A stretch of 64,000 bases of DNA. Source: Variovorax sp. 770b2. Lineage in GTDB: Bacteria > Pseudomonadota > Gammaproteobacteria > Burkholderiales > Burkholderiaceae_C. Shown piece by piece: positions 54,166 to 63,041 of the stretch. Below the pieces are notes generated by a model. That model saw only the letters and a program-made list of their open reading frames with translations, ran no database searches and had not been told where the DNA came from. Position 1 is the first letter of the stretch, and each line of letters starts with the position of its first letter. Location: contig NZ_FOXJ01000001.1 of NCBI RefSeq assembly GCF_900115685.1, positions 2,885,796 through 2,949,795 of the forward strand, written 5' to 3'. The position numbers and the translations under genes are program-made.

Positions 54166-55040
54166 CCGACCACACCCCCAAGACCCTGTCCGAACACCCC
54201 TGCTTCGGCGGCGTGCAGAGCTTTCACGAGCACGCCTCGCAAGAGATCGGGTTGCCGATGCGCTTCTCGGTCTACCTGCCGCCGCAGGCAGCGAACGGGC
54301 CGGTGCCGGCCCTCCTTTACCTCGCGGGCCTCACCTGCAACGAAGAGACCTTCGCCATCAAGGCCGGCGCGCAGCGCATGGCCGCGAGCCTGGGCCTCGC
54401 GCTGATCGCGCCCGACACCAGCCCGCGCGGCCCCACCGCCGAGTCCCTGCCCGGCGCGAAGGACGACTGGGACTTCGGCATCGGCGCCGGCTTCTACCTG
54501 GACGCCACGCGGGAGCCCTGGGCCACGCACTGGCGCATGGAGAGCTGGATCGTCCACGAGCTGCTGCCGCTGGTAGCGCAGCACTTCGCGATCGACGGGC
54601 AGCGCATCGGCATCTTCGGCCACTCGATGGGCGGGCATGGCGCGCTCACGCTGGCGTTGCGGCATCCGGGGCGCTTCAAATCGCTCTCGGCCTTCGCGCC
54701 GATCTGCGCGCCCACCGAGTGCCCGTGGGGCGAGAAGGCGTTCAACGGCTACCTCGGCGCGCCCGGGGTGGACCGCGCGCAGTGGCTCGCGCACGACGCG
54801 AGCGCGCTCATACGCTCGCAGACCGTCGCGCCCTACCCGCAGGGCATCCTCATCGACCAGGGGCTGGCCGACAAATTCCTCGCCGAGCAGTTGCACCCCG
54901 AGGTGTTCGAGGCCGCCTGCTTCGCCGCCGGCCAGCCGCTCACGCTGCGCCGCCACGCGGGCTACGACCACGGCTACTACTTCATCCAGAGCTTCATGGC
55001 CGACCACATCGCGCACCACGCACAGACGCTGCACGCCTAG
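54162..55040 (+). CDS. fghA: S-formylglutathione hydrolase
   Basis: A 292-residue serine hydrolase of the esterase D family. It shows LYLAGLTCNEETF, the nucleophile Ser in FGHSMGGHGAL, and the catalytic His region HAGYDHGYYFI. It hydrolyses S-formylglutathione to formate and glutathione, completing formaldehyde oxidation after AdhC. The ATG overlaps the stop of the preceding hydrolase. Confidence 0.94.
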   Translation: MTDHTPKTLSEHPCFGGVQSFHEHASQEIGLPMRFSVYLPPQAANGPVPALLYLAGLTCNEETFAIKAGAQRMAASLGLALIAPDTSPRGPTAESLPGAKDDWDFGIGAGFYLDATREPWATHWRMESWIVHELLPLVAQHFAIDGQRIGIFGHSMGGHGALTLALRHPGRFKSLSAFAPICAPTECPWGEKAFNGYLGAPGVDRAQWLAHDASALIRSQTVAPYPQGILIDQGLADKFLAEQLHPEVFEAACFAAGQPLTLRRHAGYDHGYYFIQSFMADHIAHHAQTLHA

Positions 55041-55042
55041 GA

Positions 55043-55058
55043 GGGCCTGTTCAGGCCC
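55043..55058 (+). terminator. Hairpin after fghA
   Basis: GGGCCTGTTCAGGCCC forms a perfect 6-bp or longer stem directly after the fghA stop, without a T tract. It may be a weak terminator or a processing site. Confidence 0.35.
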
Positions 55059-55088
55059 CAATCGACTGCGGCGGGTGCCCGCCGTATC

Positions 55089-55592
55089 ATGAAACGCATG
55101 TCCGCCGCCCAAAACCCCGCCTTCCACCTGCGGTCGCGCGATGGCACCGCCGAAGAGAGCATCGTGCTGGCCGGCATCTGGCGCCGCGCATGGATCTCGG
55201 CCAACCGCAACGCCGCTTTGACCGAACCGATTTCGCACTGGCTCAAGCGCGTGCAGGCCGAATTCGTGCCGCCGGCCGAGGTGGTGCTGGCCGAGCGCGA
55301 TGGCCAGGTGCTCGCGTTCATGGTGCTGCTGGAGCGGCGCGAGTACGTGGCCCAACTCTTCGTCGAGCCGCACCTGCGCAACCAGGGCCTCGGGCAGGCG
55401 CTCCTGGACGAGGCGTGCGTGCGCATACCGACCGGCTGGCGCCTGCACGTGGCCACCACCAACACCGCCGCGCAGCGCTTCTACGAACGCTATGGCCTCG
55501 CGCGCGGCACGGTCGACCACCACCCCACCAGCGGGCGCGAACGCATCGCCTACCATTGGTCGCCCTCCCGCCCGCCCTGGCGGGTGGGCTGA
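55089..55592 (+). CDS. GNAT family N-acetyltransferase
   Basis: A 167-residue protein with the GNAT core: AEVVLAERDGQVLAFMVLLE, then the acetyl-CoA loop LFVEPHLRNQGLGQALLDEA and the C-terminal NTAAQRFYERYGLARG. It transfers an acyl group to an unknown amine or protein. A GGCGGG/CCCGCC hairpin lies just upstream. Either ATG at 55089 or 55098 may be the start. Confidence 0.83.
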   Translation: MKRMSAAQNPAFHLRSRDGTAEESIVLAGIWRRAWISANRNAALTEPISHWLKRVQAEFVPPAEVVLAERDGQVLAFMVLLERREYVAQLFVEPHLRNQGLGQALLDEACVRIPTGWRLHVATTNTAAQRFYERYGLARGTVDHHPTSGRERIAYHWSPSRPPWRVG

Positions 55593-55713
55593 CAAGATGT
55601 GAATAAACCTGCTGCGCACCCCGATCTCGCACCTGCGGTCCTCACCGTACAAAGTACGGCTCCGGTCCTGGATGCACGCTCGGGGCGCTCGCTACGGTTT
55701 CTTCACACCTTGT
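55592..55713. repeat. MITE-like element with 18-bp terminal inverted repeats
   Basis: The left end (55592-55609, ACAAGATGTGAATAAACC) and right end (55696-55713) are inverted repeats with two mismatches. Between them is the perfect palindrome CCGTACAAAGTACGG (55645-55659). The 122-bp element begins inside the stop region of the GNAT gene. It resembles short repeats seen in Comamonadaceae intergenic DNA. Confidence 0.7.
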
Positions 55714-55736
55714 GAGACCCTGATTTTTTCTTTCCT

Positions 55737-56126
55737 ATGCGCATCGACCACATCGCCCTCTGGACCACCGATCTCGAACGCTGCAAGCGCTTCTATGTCG
55801 ATTACTTCGGCGCGACGGCCGGCGCGGGCTACGTCAACCCGGCCAAGGGCTTCGCCTCGTGCTTCCTGAGCCTGGGCGATGGCGCCCGCATCGAGGCGAT
55901 GACGACCAGCACGCTCACCCCCGTCGCAGCCGAAGCCGGCGCACAGCGCATGGGCTGGACGCACCTGGCCATCAGCGTGGGCTCCGATGCCGCGGTCAAC
56001 GCGCTCACGCAGCGGCTGAAGGCCGACGGCCATCCACTGCTCGACGGCCCGCGCCGCACCGGCGACGGCTACTACGAGAGCGTGGTGCTCGACCCGGATG
56101 GCAACCGCATCGAAATCACGGCCTGA
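55737..56126 (+). CDS. Glyoxalase/VOC superfamily protein
   Basis: A 129-residue single VOC domain with the expected metal ligands: His5 (RIDHIAL), Glu in ARIEAMT, His in GWTHLAIS and Glu in NRIEITA. It could be a lactoylglutathione lyase or another metal-dependent lyase or dioxygenase. A gap of about 20 bp leads to the YciI gene. Confidence 0.87.
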   Translation: MRIDHIALWTTDLERCKRFYVDYFGATAGAGYVNPAKGFASCFLSLGDGARIEAMTTSTLTPVAAEAGAQRMGWTHLAISVGSDAAVNALTQRLKADGHPLLDGPRRTGDGYYESVVLDPDGNRIEITA

Positions 56127-56145
56127 ACGCCGCGGAGACACCTTC

Positions 56146-56463
56146 ATGCACTACCTGCTGATCTACGACACCGCCCCCGATTACCTCCAGCGCCGCGGCG
56201 AATTCCGCGACGTGCACCTGGCCTTCGCATGGCAGGCCGTGGCGCGCGGCGAGCTGCTGCTCGGCGGCGCCACCGGCAACCCGCCCGATGGGGCCGTGCT
56301 GCTGTTCGAGGCCGCCTCGCCCGAGGTGCCCGAAGCCTTCGCCAAGGCCGACCCGTACGTGCTCAACGGCATCGTGACGGGCTGGCAGGTGAAGGCCTGG
56401 AACACCGTGGTCGGCGCAGGGGCATCGACGCCGGTCCGGCCCGCGGCGAACGCCCCGCGATGA
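56146..56463 (+). CDS. YciI-like protein
   Basis: A 105-residue YCII domain with the usual start MHYLLIYDTAPDYLQRR, the REF-DVHLA helix with its conserved His/Asp, and the DPYVLNGIVTGWQVKAW segment. The function is unknown; family members have been linked with small-molecule lyase or dehydratase reactions. Its stop overlaps the TfoX gene start. Confidence 0.85.
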   Translation: MHYLLIYDTAPDYLQRRGEFRDVHLAFAWQAVARGELLLGGATGNPPDGAVLLFEAASPEVPEAFAKADPYVLNGIVTGWQVKAWNTVVGAGASTPVRPAANAPR

Positions 56464-56891
56464 GCGATTTCGTCCAGAGCCTGCACGAGGTCTTCGAGCG
56501 CCTGGGCCGCATCCAGACGCGCCGCATGTTCGGCGGCCACGGCGTGTGGCACGAGGGCCGCATGATCGCGCTCGTCGCCAAGGACACGCTGTACCTGAAG
56601 TCCGATGCCGGCAGCGCCGAGCATTTCGACAGGCTGGACCTGCCGCCCTTCACCTACGTGCGCCAGGGCAAGGAGATGCCGATGTCGTACCGGCTCGCGC
56701 CGGCCGATCTCTTCGAGGATCGCGAAGAGGCCGCGCGCTGGGGCCGCCTGGCCTACGAAGCCGCCCTGCGTTCGGGCCAGCCCCCCAAACAGCCCAAGCC
56801 CAAACCCAAAGCCGCAGCGAAAAAAGCCGCGGCGAAAAAGACACCCGCAAAGAAAGCCGCAGTGAAGACCAAGAAAGCATCCCCTCGGTGA
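56460..56891 (+). CDS. TfoX N-terminal domain protein with histone H1-like tail
   Basis: A 143-residue protein. Residues 1-100 form a TfoX_N domain (RMFGGHGVWHEGRMIALVAKDTLYLKSD). The last 40 residues are a Lys/Ala/Pro-rich tail of KKAAAKK-type repeats, similar to bacterial histone H1-like proteins and probably nucleic-acid binding. TfoX/Sxy proteins act in competence regulation in some gammaproteobacteria, but N-domain-only proteins have no settled role. It overlaps both neighbours by ATGA and GTGA. Confidence 0.8.
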   Translation: MSDFVQSLHEVFERLGRIQTRRMFGGHGVWHEGRMIALVAKDTLYLKSDAGSAEHFDRLDLPPFTYVRQGKEMPMSYRLAPADLFEDREEAARWGRLAYEAALRSGQPPKQPKPKPKAAAKKAAAKKTPAKKAAVKTKKASPR

Positions 56892-57499
56892 GCGACAACA
56901 CATCCACGTTGCAGCCCTTGCCCGAACGCGAGCAGATCGCCCTGCTCGAGCCCTTCGAGGGCCTGGACCTGAAGGACATCGCCGTCGTCACCACGCTGCA
57001 GGAGGCCGAGCACGCCGCCGCCACCCTGCTGGCCGCCGGTGTCGCGGGCTTCGACACCGAATCCAAGCCCACCTTCGCGAAGAACGAAGTGTCGGGCGGG
57101 CCGCACGTGGTGCAGTTCTCCACGCGCGAGCGGGCCTGGCTGTTCCAGCTGCATCGCACCGAATGCAACCCGGTGGTTGCCGCGCTGATCGCCTCGACCG
57201 AATTGAAGAAGGTCGGCTTCGGCCTCTCGACCGACCTCACGCTGATCCGCAACCGCCTGAACATCGAGCCGGGCGCGGTGTACGACATCGACAACGAATT
57301 CCGCCGCCGCGGCTACCGCAAGTCGGTGGGCGTGAAGACGGCGGTGGCGCTGGTGTTCGACCGCCGCTTCATGAAGTCGCGCAAGGCGACCACCTCGAAC
57401 TGGGCCAACAAGCAGCTGACGGATTCGCAGATCCGCTACGCGGCCAACGATGCCTACGCATCGATCCGCGTGTACGACGCGCTGTTCGCCGGCGCCTGA
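56888..57499 (+). CDS. RNase D-like 3'-5' exonuclease domain protein
   Basis: A 203-residue DEDDy-type exonuclease. Catalytic acids appear in AGFDTESKP (Asp and Glu), in the VGFGLSTDLTLI segment (Asp), and in the Tyr/Asp end motif RYAANDAYASIRVYDAL. There are no HRDC domains, so it is shorter than RNase D. It starts with GTG overlapping the tfoX-like stop. It likely trims RNA or DNA 3' ends. Confidence 0.85.
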   Translation: MSDNTSTLQPLPEREQIALLEPFEGLDLKDIAVVTTLQEAEHAAATLLAAGVAGFDTESKPTFAKNEVSGGPHVVQFSTRERAWLFQLHRTECNPVVAALIASTELKKVGFGLSTDLTLIRNRLNIEPGAVYDIDNEFRRRGYRKSVGVKTAVALVFDRRFMKSRKATTSNWANKQLTDSQIRYAANDAYASIRVYDALFAGA

Positions 57500-57523
57500 A
57501 TCCGCAGGGCCGACAACATTGCG

Positions 57524-58252
57524 TCAGTCGCGCCCCGCCTCCAGGATCGCCTGCGCGAGCCGCGCGGGGTTCGAGAAAAACATCTCGTGGCTGCCGGGGC
57601 ACTCCACCAGCCTGAAAAGTCCCAGCCGCTCCGACAGCCGCGGATGCCACGGCAGGCTGTGCGGCAGCGCGATGTCCTGCTGGCAATTGACGTAGGACTT
57701 GCCCAGCGCGAGGGCCGCGAGCGGCTGCTTCAGCTGGATCTTGTCGGTGAAGGTGCGGTACGGGTGCGGGTTCAGCTTTTCGTAGGCGGCCTGCGCGAGC
57801 GCGAGGTCGGCATCGTTGATGAAGGCGTCGCGCCACACCTCGAACGGCAAGGTCACGGCGTTGCCGTTCGCGCCGGCGATGGCGTCGAACATCGCGATGT
57901 AATGCGGCGGCACCATGTCGTTGAGCGATTCGCCATCGAGCGGCACGAAGGCGTTGATGTAGACCAGGCGCTTCAACCGGTGCGCGATGCGGTCCGCCAC
58001 GCCCGAGATCACCATGCCGCCGTAGCTGTGGCCTGCCAGGCGCACCTCGGTCAGGTTTTTCTCTTCGATGTAGCGCACGGCCGAGGCGATGGCGTCTTCG
58101 AGGGTGGTCGTCGCGCGGTTGTCTCCGGCGTGGTTGCCTGCGAGCGTCGGGCAATGCACGGTGTGGCCGGCTTTGCGCAGGTGCTCGGCCACGGCTTCGA
58201 TTTCCGCGCCGGTATGCCAGGCGCCGTGGACGAGAACATAGGTGTCGGACAT
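57524..58252 (-). CDS. Alpha/beta hydrolase
   Basis: A 242-residue hydrolase with VLVHGAWHTG, the nucleophile elbow AGHSYGGMVI and a catalytic His in PGSHEMFFSNP. It is similar in plan to plant-type methylesterases and MenH-like enzymes. The ATG at 58252 has AGGAGA upstream. It is divergent from arsR. The substrate is unknown. Confidence 0.85.
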   Translation of the reverse strand: MSDTYVLVHGAWHTGAEIEAVAEHLRKAGHTVHCPTLAGNHAGDNRATTTLEDAIASAVRYIEEKNLTEVRLAGHSYGGMVISGVADRIAHRLKRLVYINAFVPLDGESLNDMVPPHYIAMFDAIAGANGNAVTLPFEVWRDAFINDADLALAQAAYEKLNPHPYRTFTDKIQLKQPLAALALGKSYVNCQQDIALPHSLPWHPRLSERLGLFRLVECPGSHEMFFSNPARLAQAILEAGRD

Positions 58253-58360
58253 GGGTGTCTCCTTTTTTGCGGGTGGCAAGGAGCACGACTGTAGGAACGG
58301 GTGCGCGAGCCGGATGGCCGCGGACTGCCAGGGCCATGGCCGGTTCGCGCCACGACCGGG

Positions 58361-58396
58361 TTGTCGTCATTCAATAATTCAACGATACTTGAATGA
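58361..58396 (+). promoter_or_regulatory. arsR promoter and operator
   Basis: TTGTCG (58361-58366), a 17-bp spacer and GATACT (58384-58389) form a promoter. ATTCAA (58377-58382) and TTGAAT (58389-58394) form a perfect inverted repeat with a 6-bp centre, overlapping the -10 and the start codon. The predicted transcription start coincides with the second ATG (58396), so the mRNA may be leaderless. The palindrome is the likely ArsR site. Confidence 0.65.
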
Positions 58397-58722
58397 TGGA
58401 AGAAAACGATGTCGTCCGATCCCTGGCCGCGCTGGCGCAGCCGATACGCCTGCGGGTCTTTCGCGCTCTCGTGGTGGCCGGCCCCTCGGGCCTCACGCCC
58501 GGCGCATTGACCGAAACATTGGGGGTACCGGCGACGGGCCTGTCCTTTCACCTCAAGGAGCTCGTGCACGCGGGCCTGATCTCGCAGGAGCGGCAGGGCC
58601 GCAACCTCATCTGCCGCGCGTCGTTCGACCGGATGAACGGCCTGCTCGGCTACCTCACCGAGCACTGCTGCGAAGGCGAAGCGTGCGCGGTCGACGGCAA
58701 GGCCGCGGCCTGCAATTGCTGA
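58393..58722 (+). CDS. arsR: ArsR-family arsenic-responsive repressor
   Basis: A 109-residue winged-helix repressor ([24 protein letters not shown]). The As(III)-sensing cysteines are at the C-terminus: Cys92, Cys93 and Cys98 (HCCEGEAC), plus Cys107 and Cys109. This resembles the Acidithiobacillus-type ArsR rather than the E. coli CVC type. Either of two adjacent ATGs may start it. It heads arsRBCH. Confidence 0.92.
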   Translation: MMEENDVVRSLAALAQPIRLRVFRALVVAGPSGLTPGALTETLGVPATGLSFHLKELVHAGLISQERQGRNLICRASFDRMNGLLGYLTEHCCEGEACAVDGKAAACNC

Positions 58723-58741
58723 GACAAGAGCCTTCGCCCGA

Positions 58742-60034
58742 ATGCTGCCGGCCGTCCTGATCTTCGTCTTCACCCTCGTGCTGGTCATCTGGCAGCCGCG
58801 CGGCCTGGGCATCGGCTGGAGCGCATCGCTCGGCGCGGCGATCGCCTTGCTTTTCGGCGTGGTGCAGCTGGCCGACATCCCGGTCGTCTGGGGCATCGTG
58901 TGGAACGCGACCGCGACCTTCATCGCCGTCATCCTCATCAGCCTGCTGCTCGACGAGGCCGGCTTCTTCGAGTGGGCCGCGCTGCACGTGGCGCGCTGGG
59001 GCAAGGGGCGCGGGCACCTTCTCTTCGCATTCATCGTGCTGCTGGGCGCCGCGGTCTCGGCGCTGTTCGCCAACGATGGCGCGGCGCTGATCCTCACGCC
59101 CATCGTGATGGCCATGCTCGTCGCGCTGGGTTTCACGCCCGCCGCGACGCTCGCATTCGTGATGGCGGCAGGCTTCATTGCCGACACGGCCAGCCTGCCG
59201 CTCGTCGTGTCGAACCTGGTGAACATCGTCTCGGCCGATTTCTTCGGGATCGGTTTCAACGTCTATGCGTCGGTCATGGTCCCCGTGAACATCGCGGCGG
59301 TGCTCGCCAGCCTCGTGGTGCTGATGCTGTATTTCCGCCGCGGCATTCCCGCGCGCTACAACGCGGCGCAGCTCGGGGCGCCGGCCGATGCGATCCGCGA
59401 CCCTGCGACATTCCGCGCGGGCTGGGTCGTGCTGGTGCTGCTGCTCGTGGGCTTCTTCGGGCTGGAACCGCTGGGCGTGCCGGTCAGCGCGGTGGCGGCC
59501 ACGGGCGCCGCCATCCTTCTCGCGGTGGCTGCGCGCGGCCATGTCATCAGCACGCGCAAGGTGCTGCATGGCGCGCCATGGCAGATCGTCGTGTTCTCGC
59601 TCGGCATGTACCTGGTGGTCTACGGCCTGCGCAATGCGGGGCTCACCGGCCGGATCGCCTCGCTGCTGGACGTCTTCGCGCAGGGCGGCGTCTGGGGCGC
59701 GGCCATGGGCACCGGCTTCCTCGCGGCTGCGCTGTCGTCGGTCATGAACAACATGCCGACGGTGCTGGTCGGCGCGCTCTCGATCGACGCATCGGGTGCG
59801 AGCGGCCTCGTGAAAGACGCGATGGTCTACGCCAACGTGATCGGCTGCGACCTCGGCCCGAAGATCACGCCCATCGGCAGCCTCGCCACGCTGCTCTGGC
59901 TGCACGTGCTCGAGAAGAAAGGCACGCGCATCGCCTGGGGCTATTACTTCAGGACCGGCATCGTGCTGACCCTGCCCGTGCTCTTCGCGGCGCTGGCCGC
60001 GCTCGCGCTCCGATTGACTCTCTCATTGCCATGA
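58742..60034 (+). CDS. arsB: Arsenite efflux pump ArsB
   Basis: A 430-residue inner-membrane protein with about 12 spans and ArsB signatures ([50 protein letters not shown]). It exports arsenite by proton antiport. No arsA is present, so it works without an ATPase. It follows arsR by 19 bp and overlaps arsC. Confidence 0.95.
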   Translation: MLPAVLIFVFTLVLVIWQPRGLGIGWSASLGAAIALLFGVVQLADIPVVWGIVWNATATFIAVILISLLLDEAGFFEWAALHVARWGKGRGHLLFAFIVLLGAAVSALFANDGAALILTPIVMAMLVALGFTPAATLAFVMAAGFIADTASLPLVVSNLVNIVSADFFGIGFNVYASVMVPVNIAAVLASLVVLMLYFRRGIPARYNAAQLGAPADAIRDPATFRAGWVVLVLLLVGFFGLEPLGVPVSAVAATGAAILLAVAARGHVISTRKVLHGAPWQIVVFSLGMYLVVYGLRNAGLTGRIASLLDVFAQGGVWGAAMGTGFLAAALSSVMNNMPTVLVGALSIDASGASGLVKDAMVYANVIGCDLGPKITPIGSLATLLWLHVLEKKGTRIAWGYYFRTGIVLTLPVLFAALAALALRLTLSLP

Positions 60035-60462
60035 ACGACATCACCATCTATCACAACCCCGCCTGCGGCACGTCGCGCAACGTGCTCGCATTGATCCGCA
60101 ACACGGGCGAGGAGCCCACCGTCATCGAGTACCTGAAGACCCCGCCCGACCGCGCCACCCTGCAGCGGCTGATCGCGGCAATGGGCGTGCCGGTGCGCGA
60201 CGTGCTGCGCCAGAAAGGAGCGCCTTACGACGAGCTCGGCCTGGGCGATGCGAAGTGGCGCGACGACGAACTCATCGGCTTCATGCTGCAGCACCCGATC
60301 CTCATCGACCGGCCGATCGTGGTGACGCCCATCGCCACGCGCCTGTGCCGGCCGTCCGAAACGGTGCTCGACATCCTGCCGCGCCCGCAGCGCGGCGCAT
60401 TCAGCAAGGAAGATGGCGAAGCCGTCATCGACGCGAAAGGCCAGCGTGTTCCCAAGCCCTGA
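60031..60462 (+). CDS. arsC: Arsenate reductase, glutaredoxin-dependent
   Basis: A 143-residue ArsC of the E. coli plasmid type with the active Cys12 in [12 protein letters not shown] and the Arg segments ([15 protein letters not shown]). It reduces arsenate to arsenite using glutathione/glutaredoxin. Its ATG overlaps the arsB stop. Confidence 0.95.
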   Translation: MNDITIYHNPACGTSRNVLALIRNTGEEPTVIEYLKTPPDRATLQRLIAAMGVPVRDVLRQKGAPYDELGLGDAKWRDDELIGFMLQHPILIDRPIVVTPIATRLCRPSETVLDILPRPQRGAFSKEDGEAVIDAKGQRVPKP

Positions 60463-61168
60463 CGATCTTCCCAACCTCGACGCGGCCGCGTTTCGCAAGC
60501 CCGACCTGCAGGCGTTGATGCCCGCAATGCGCGCGACGCACGCGCCGCGCATCCTGCTGCTCTACGGCTCGGTGCGCGAGCGTTCCTACAGCCGCCTGCT
60601 GACCGAGGAGGCCGCCCGCCTGCTGCGCGCGATGGGCGCCGAGCCGCGCATCTACGATCCACGCGGCCTGCCCCTGCCCGACGGCGAACCCGAAGACCAT
60701 CCCAAAGTGCAGGAGCTGCGCGCGCTCGCGCAGTGGGCCGAGGGCATGGTGTGGACATCGCCGGAACGCCACGGCGCGATGACCGGCATCATGAAGGCGC
60801 AGATCGACTGGATCCCGCTGGCCGTCGGCTCGGTGCGCCCCACGCAGGGCAAGACGCTCGCGGTCATGGAGGTGTCGGGCGGCTCGCAGTCGTTCAACGC
60901 GGTGAACCAGCTGCGGGTGCTCGGCCGCTGGATGCGCATGATCACGATCCCCAACCAGTCGTCGGTGGCCAAGGCCTTCCTCGAATTCGATGACGACGGC
61001 CGCATGAAGCCTTCGCCGTACTACGAGCGCGTGGTCGACGTGATGGAAGAACTGGTGAAGTTCACGCTGCTCACGCGCGACTGCGCGGACCATCTGGTCG
61101 ACCGCTACAGCGAACGCAAGGAGAGCGCGGAGGCGCTGTCCAGGCGGGTCAACCTGCGCAGCATCTGA
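60446..61168 (+). CDS. arsH: ArsH organoarsenical oxidase (NADPH-FMN)
   Basis: A 240-residue flavoprotein with [16 protein letters not shown] for FMN phosphate, [19 protein letters not shown] and the NADPH-linked [13 protein letters not shown]. It oxidises trivalent organoarsenicals. The GTG at 60446 behind AAAGG overlaps arsC by 17 bp; an ATG at 60413 is an alternative start. It ends the ars operon, convergent with the LysR gene. Confidence 0.93.
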   Translation: MFPSPDDLPNLDAAAFRKPDLQALMPAMRATHAPRILLLYGSVRERSYSRLLTEEAARLLRAMGAEPRIYDPRGLPLPDGEPEDHPKVQELRALAQWAEGMVWTSPERHGAMTGIMKAQIDWIPLAVGSVRPTQGKTLAVMEVSGGSQSFNAVNQLRVLGRWMRMITIPNQSSVAKAFLEFDDDGRMKPSPYYERVVDVMEELVKFTLLTRDCADHLVDRYSERKESAEALSRRVNLRSI

Positions 61169-61188
61169 AACGCTGCGGCGGCAGAGCG

Positions 61189-62103
61189 CTACGACGTGAC
61201 CCGACGCTTCGCCCTGCGCTTGAGCGCCGCGCGAAGCTCCTTGAGCATCAGGTCGACATACGGATTGGGGTCCGCCTGGCGGTGCGCCAGGTAGAGGCTG
61301 GAGACGGCCTCCTTGTCCAGCACCGTCTGGTAGACGACGCCGTCCAGCTGGATGCAGCGCGTGTCGCCCGGCACCAGCGCGATGCCCACGCCGGCGGCCA
61401 CCAGCCCCGCGATGGTCGATGCCTCGCGCGCCTCCTGCACCATGCGCGGTCGGAAGCCCGCCTTGGCGCACAGGTCCTGCACCTTCCAGTAGAGCCCGAT
61501 GCCGGCATTGCGCGGGTACATCACCAGCGGTTCGTCGCGCAGGTCTGCAATGCGCAGCGGCTTGCCGCTGAGCCGGTGGTCGCGCGGCACCACGGCCGTG
61601 AGCGGCGACTGGTACCACTCCTCGACGGTGATCCCGGTCGGGATCTCCACGTTCGGGCGGCGCAGCACGGCAATGTCGAGGCTGCGCCCGTGCACCGCAT
61701 CGAGCTGCTCCAGCGAGGTCATTTCCTTCAACGTCAGCACCACCCGGGCGTGCAATTTCCGGAAGCCAAGAATGGCGCCGGGCATGGCCGGCGACAGCAT
61801 CGAAGACGCCGTGTAGCCCAGCGCGATGCTCCCCACATCACCCGAGGCCGCGCTCTGCGCCTCGCCCTTGGCCGCCTCCACGTCGCGCAGGATGCCGCGC
61901 GCCCGTTCCAGGAAATGGCGCCCCGCCTGCGTGAGGAACACGCGCCGCTTGTCGCGCTCGAGCAGCCGGACCTTCAGCTCCTCCTCGAGCGCCTGGATCT
62001 GCACGCTCAGCGGCGGCTGCGCGATGTGCAGGCGCTGCGCGGCGCGCGTGAAGCTCAGCTCCTCGGCAACCGCGACGAAATAGCGAAGATGGCGCAGTTC
62101 CAT
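61189..62103 (-). CDS. LysR-family transcriptional regulator
   Basis: A 304-residue regulator with the N-terminal helix-turn-helix (MELRHLRYFVAVAEELSFTR, LHIAQPPLSVQIQALE) and a periplasmic-binding-like effector domain from about residue 90. It is divergent from the aldolase/Bug pair and probably controls it in response to its substrate or a related acid. The ATG at 62103 is the family-typical start. Confidence 0.93.
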   Translation of the reverse strand: MELRHLRYFVAVAEELSFTRAAQRLHIAQPPLSVQIQALEEELKVRLLERDKRRVFLTQAGRHFLERARGILRDVEAAKGEAQSAASGDVGSIALGYTASSMLSPAMPGAILGFRKLHARVVLTLKEMTSLEQLDAVHGRSLDIAVLRRPNVEIPTGITVEEWYQSPLTAVVPRDHRLSGKPLRIADLRDEPLVMYPRNAGIGLYWKVQDLCAKAGFRPRMVQEAREASTIAGLVAAGVGIALVPGDTRCIQLDGVVYQTVLDKEAVSSLYLAHRQADPNPYVDLMLKELRAALKRRAKRRVTS

Positions 62104-62104
62104 G

Positions 62105-62155
62105 ATATTTCCCAAGTATCGAAAACCGACAATAAACGGTATTTCCAAATATAAG
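62105..62155 (+). promoter_or_regulatory. LysR-type binding sites and aldolase promoter
   Basis: ATATTTCCCAAGTAT (62105-62119) fits the T-N11-A rule with one unpaired position. TATTTCCAAATA (62140-62151) is a perfect palindrome of the same family. TATAAG at 62150-62155 is a likely -10 of the aldolase gene. Two sites 35 bp apart match the usual LysR recognition/activation pair. Confidence 0.6.
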
Positions 62156-62177
62156 ACAGCTTGCCTACGATGCCTGC

Positions 62178-63041
62178 ATGACAAGCAGAGACAAGCCGCA
62201 GGCGCACCCTGCATCGAACCCGTTCCAGGGCCACCCGCTGATCCGGGGGCTGGCCCGCGGCGAGCCCTTGACGGCCTTCGGCATCCGCATGGCGCGCACG
62301 ACCGATGTCGCCCGGCTGGCCAAGGCGAGCGGCCACCACGCGATCTGGATCGATCTCGAACACAGCACCATCCCGCTGGATGCGGCCGGCGCGATCTGCG
62401 CCGCGGCGCACGACCTGGGCCTGATGGCGCTGGTGCGCGTGCCCGAGCGCGAGTACGGCGCCATCGGCAGGCTGCTCGATGCGGGCGCGTCGGGCCTCAT
62501 CTTTCCGCGCGTGGAGACCGCCGCGCAGGCGGCCGACCTGGCCGCCGCCTGCCGCTTCCCGCCGCACGGCCACCGCTCGGCCATCGCCGCGCTGCCGCAG
62601 TTCGGCTACCGCCGGCTTCCGGCGGCCGAGACCTACCGGCTGGCCAACGATGCCGTGGTCGTCAACGTGCTGATCGAGAGCCCGCTGGGCATCGAGAACG
62701 CCGAGGCGATCGCACGGGTGCCCGGGGTGGACCTGGTGAGCATCGGCTGCAACGACCTGAGCGCGGAACTCGGCGTGCCGGGCGACTATCGCCACCCGCT
62801 GGTGCAGCACGCGCTGGACACCGCGCTCGCGGCCTGCGCGCGTGCCGGCACGCCGCTGTCGATCGGCGGCATCGCCGACGCGGCGCTGAATGCCGAGCTG
62901 CTCGCGCGCGGCGCGGCGCCCTTCCTCATGACCGGCATCGACACCGACGTGCTGCTCACCGCGATGCACGAGCGCGTGCGCGGCGCGCTGGCCGCCCATG
63001 CATCCATTGCCGCGGAGAAGCCGCATGCGCGCGCGGCCTGA
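62178..63041 (+). CDS. HpcH/HpaI family aldolase
   Basis: A 287-residue metal-dependent class II aldolase with IWIDLEHSTIP, FPRVETAAQAADL, IESPLGIENAEAI and GCNDLSAELG. It cleaves 2-keto-3-deoxy or 4-hydroxy-2-keto acids to pyruvate and an aldehyde. It overlaps a Bug receptor gene by 17 bp, suggesting uptake and cleavage of a related acid. Confidence 0.9.
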   Translation: MTSRDKPQAHPASNPFQGHPLIRGLARGEPLTAFGIRMARTTDVARLAKASGHHAIWIDLEHSTIPLDAAGAICAAAHDLGLMALVRVPEREYGAIGRLLDAGASGLIFPRVETAAQAADLAAACRFPPHGHRSAIAALPQFGYRRLPAAETYRLANDAVVVNVLIESPLGIENAEAIARVPGVDLVSIGCNDLSAELGVPGDYRHPLVQHALDTALAACARAGTPLSIGGIADAALNAELLARGAAPFLMTGIDTDVLLTAMHERVRGALAAHASIAAEKPHARAA

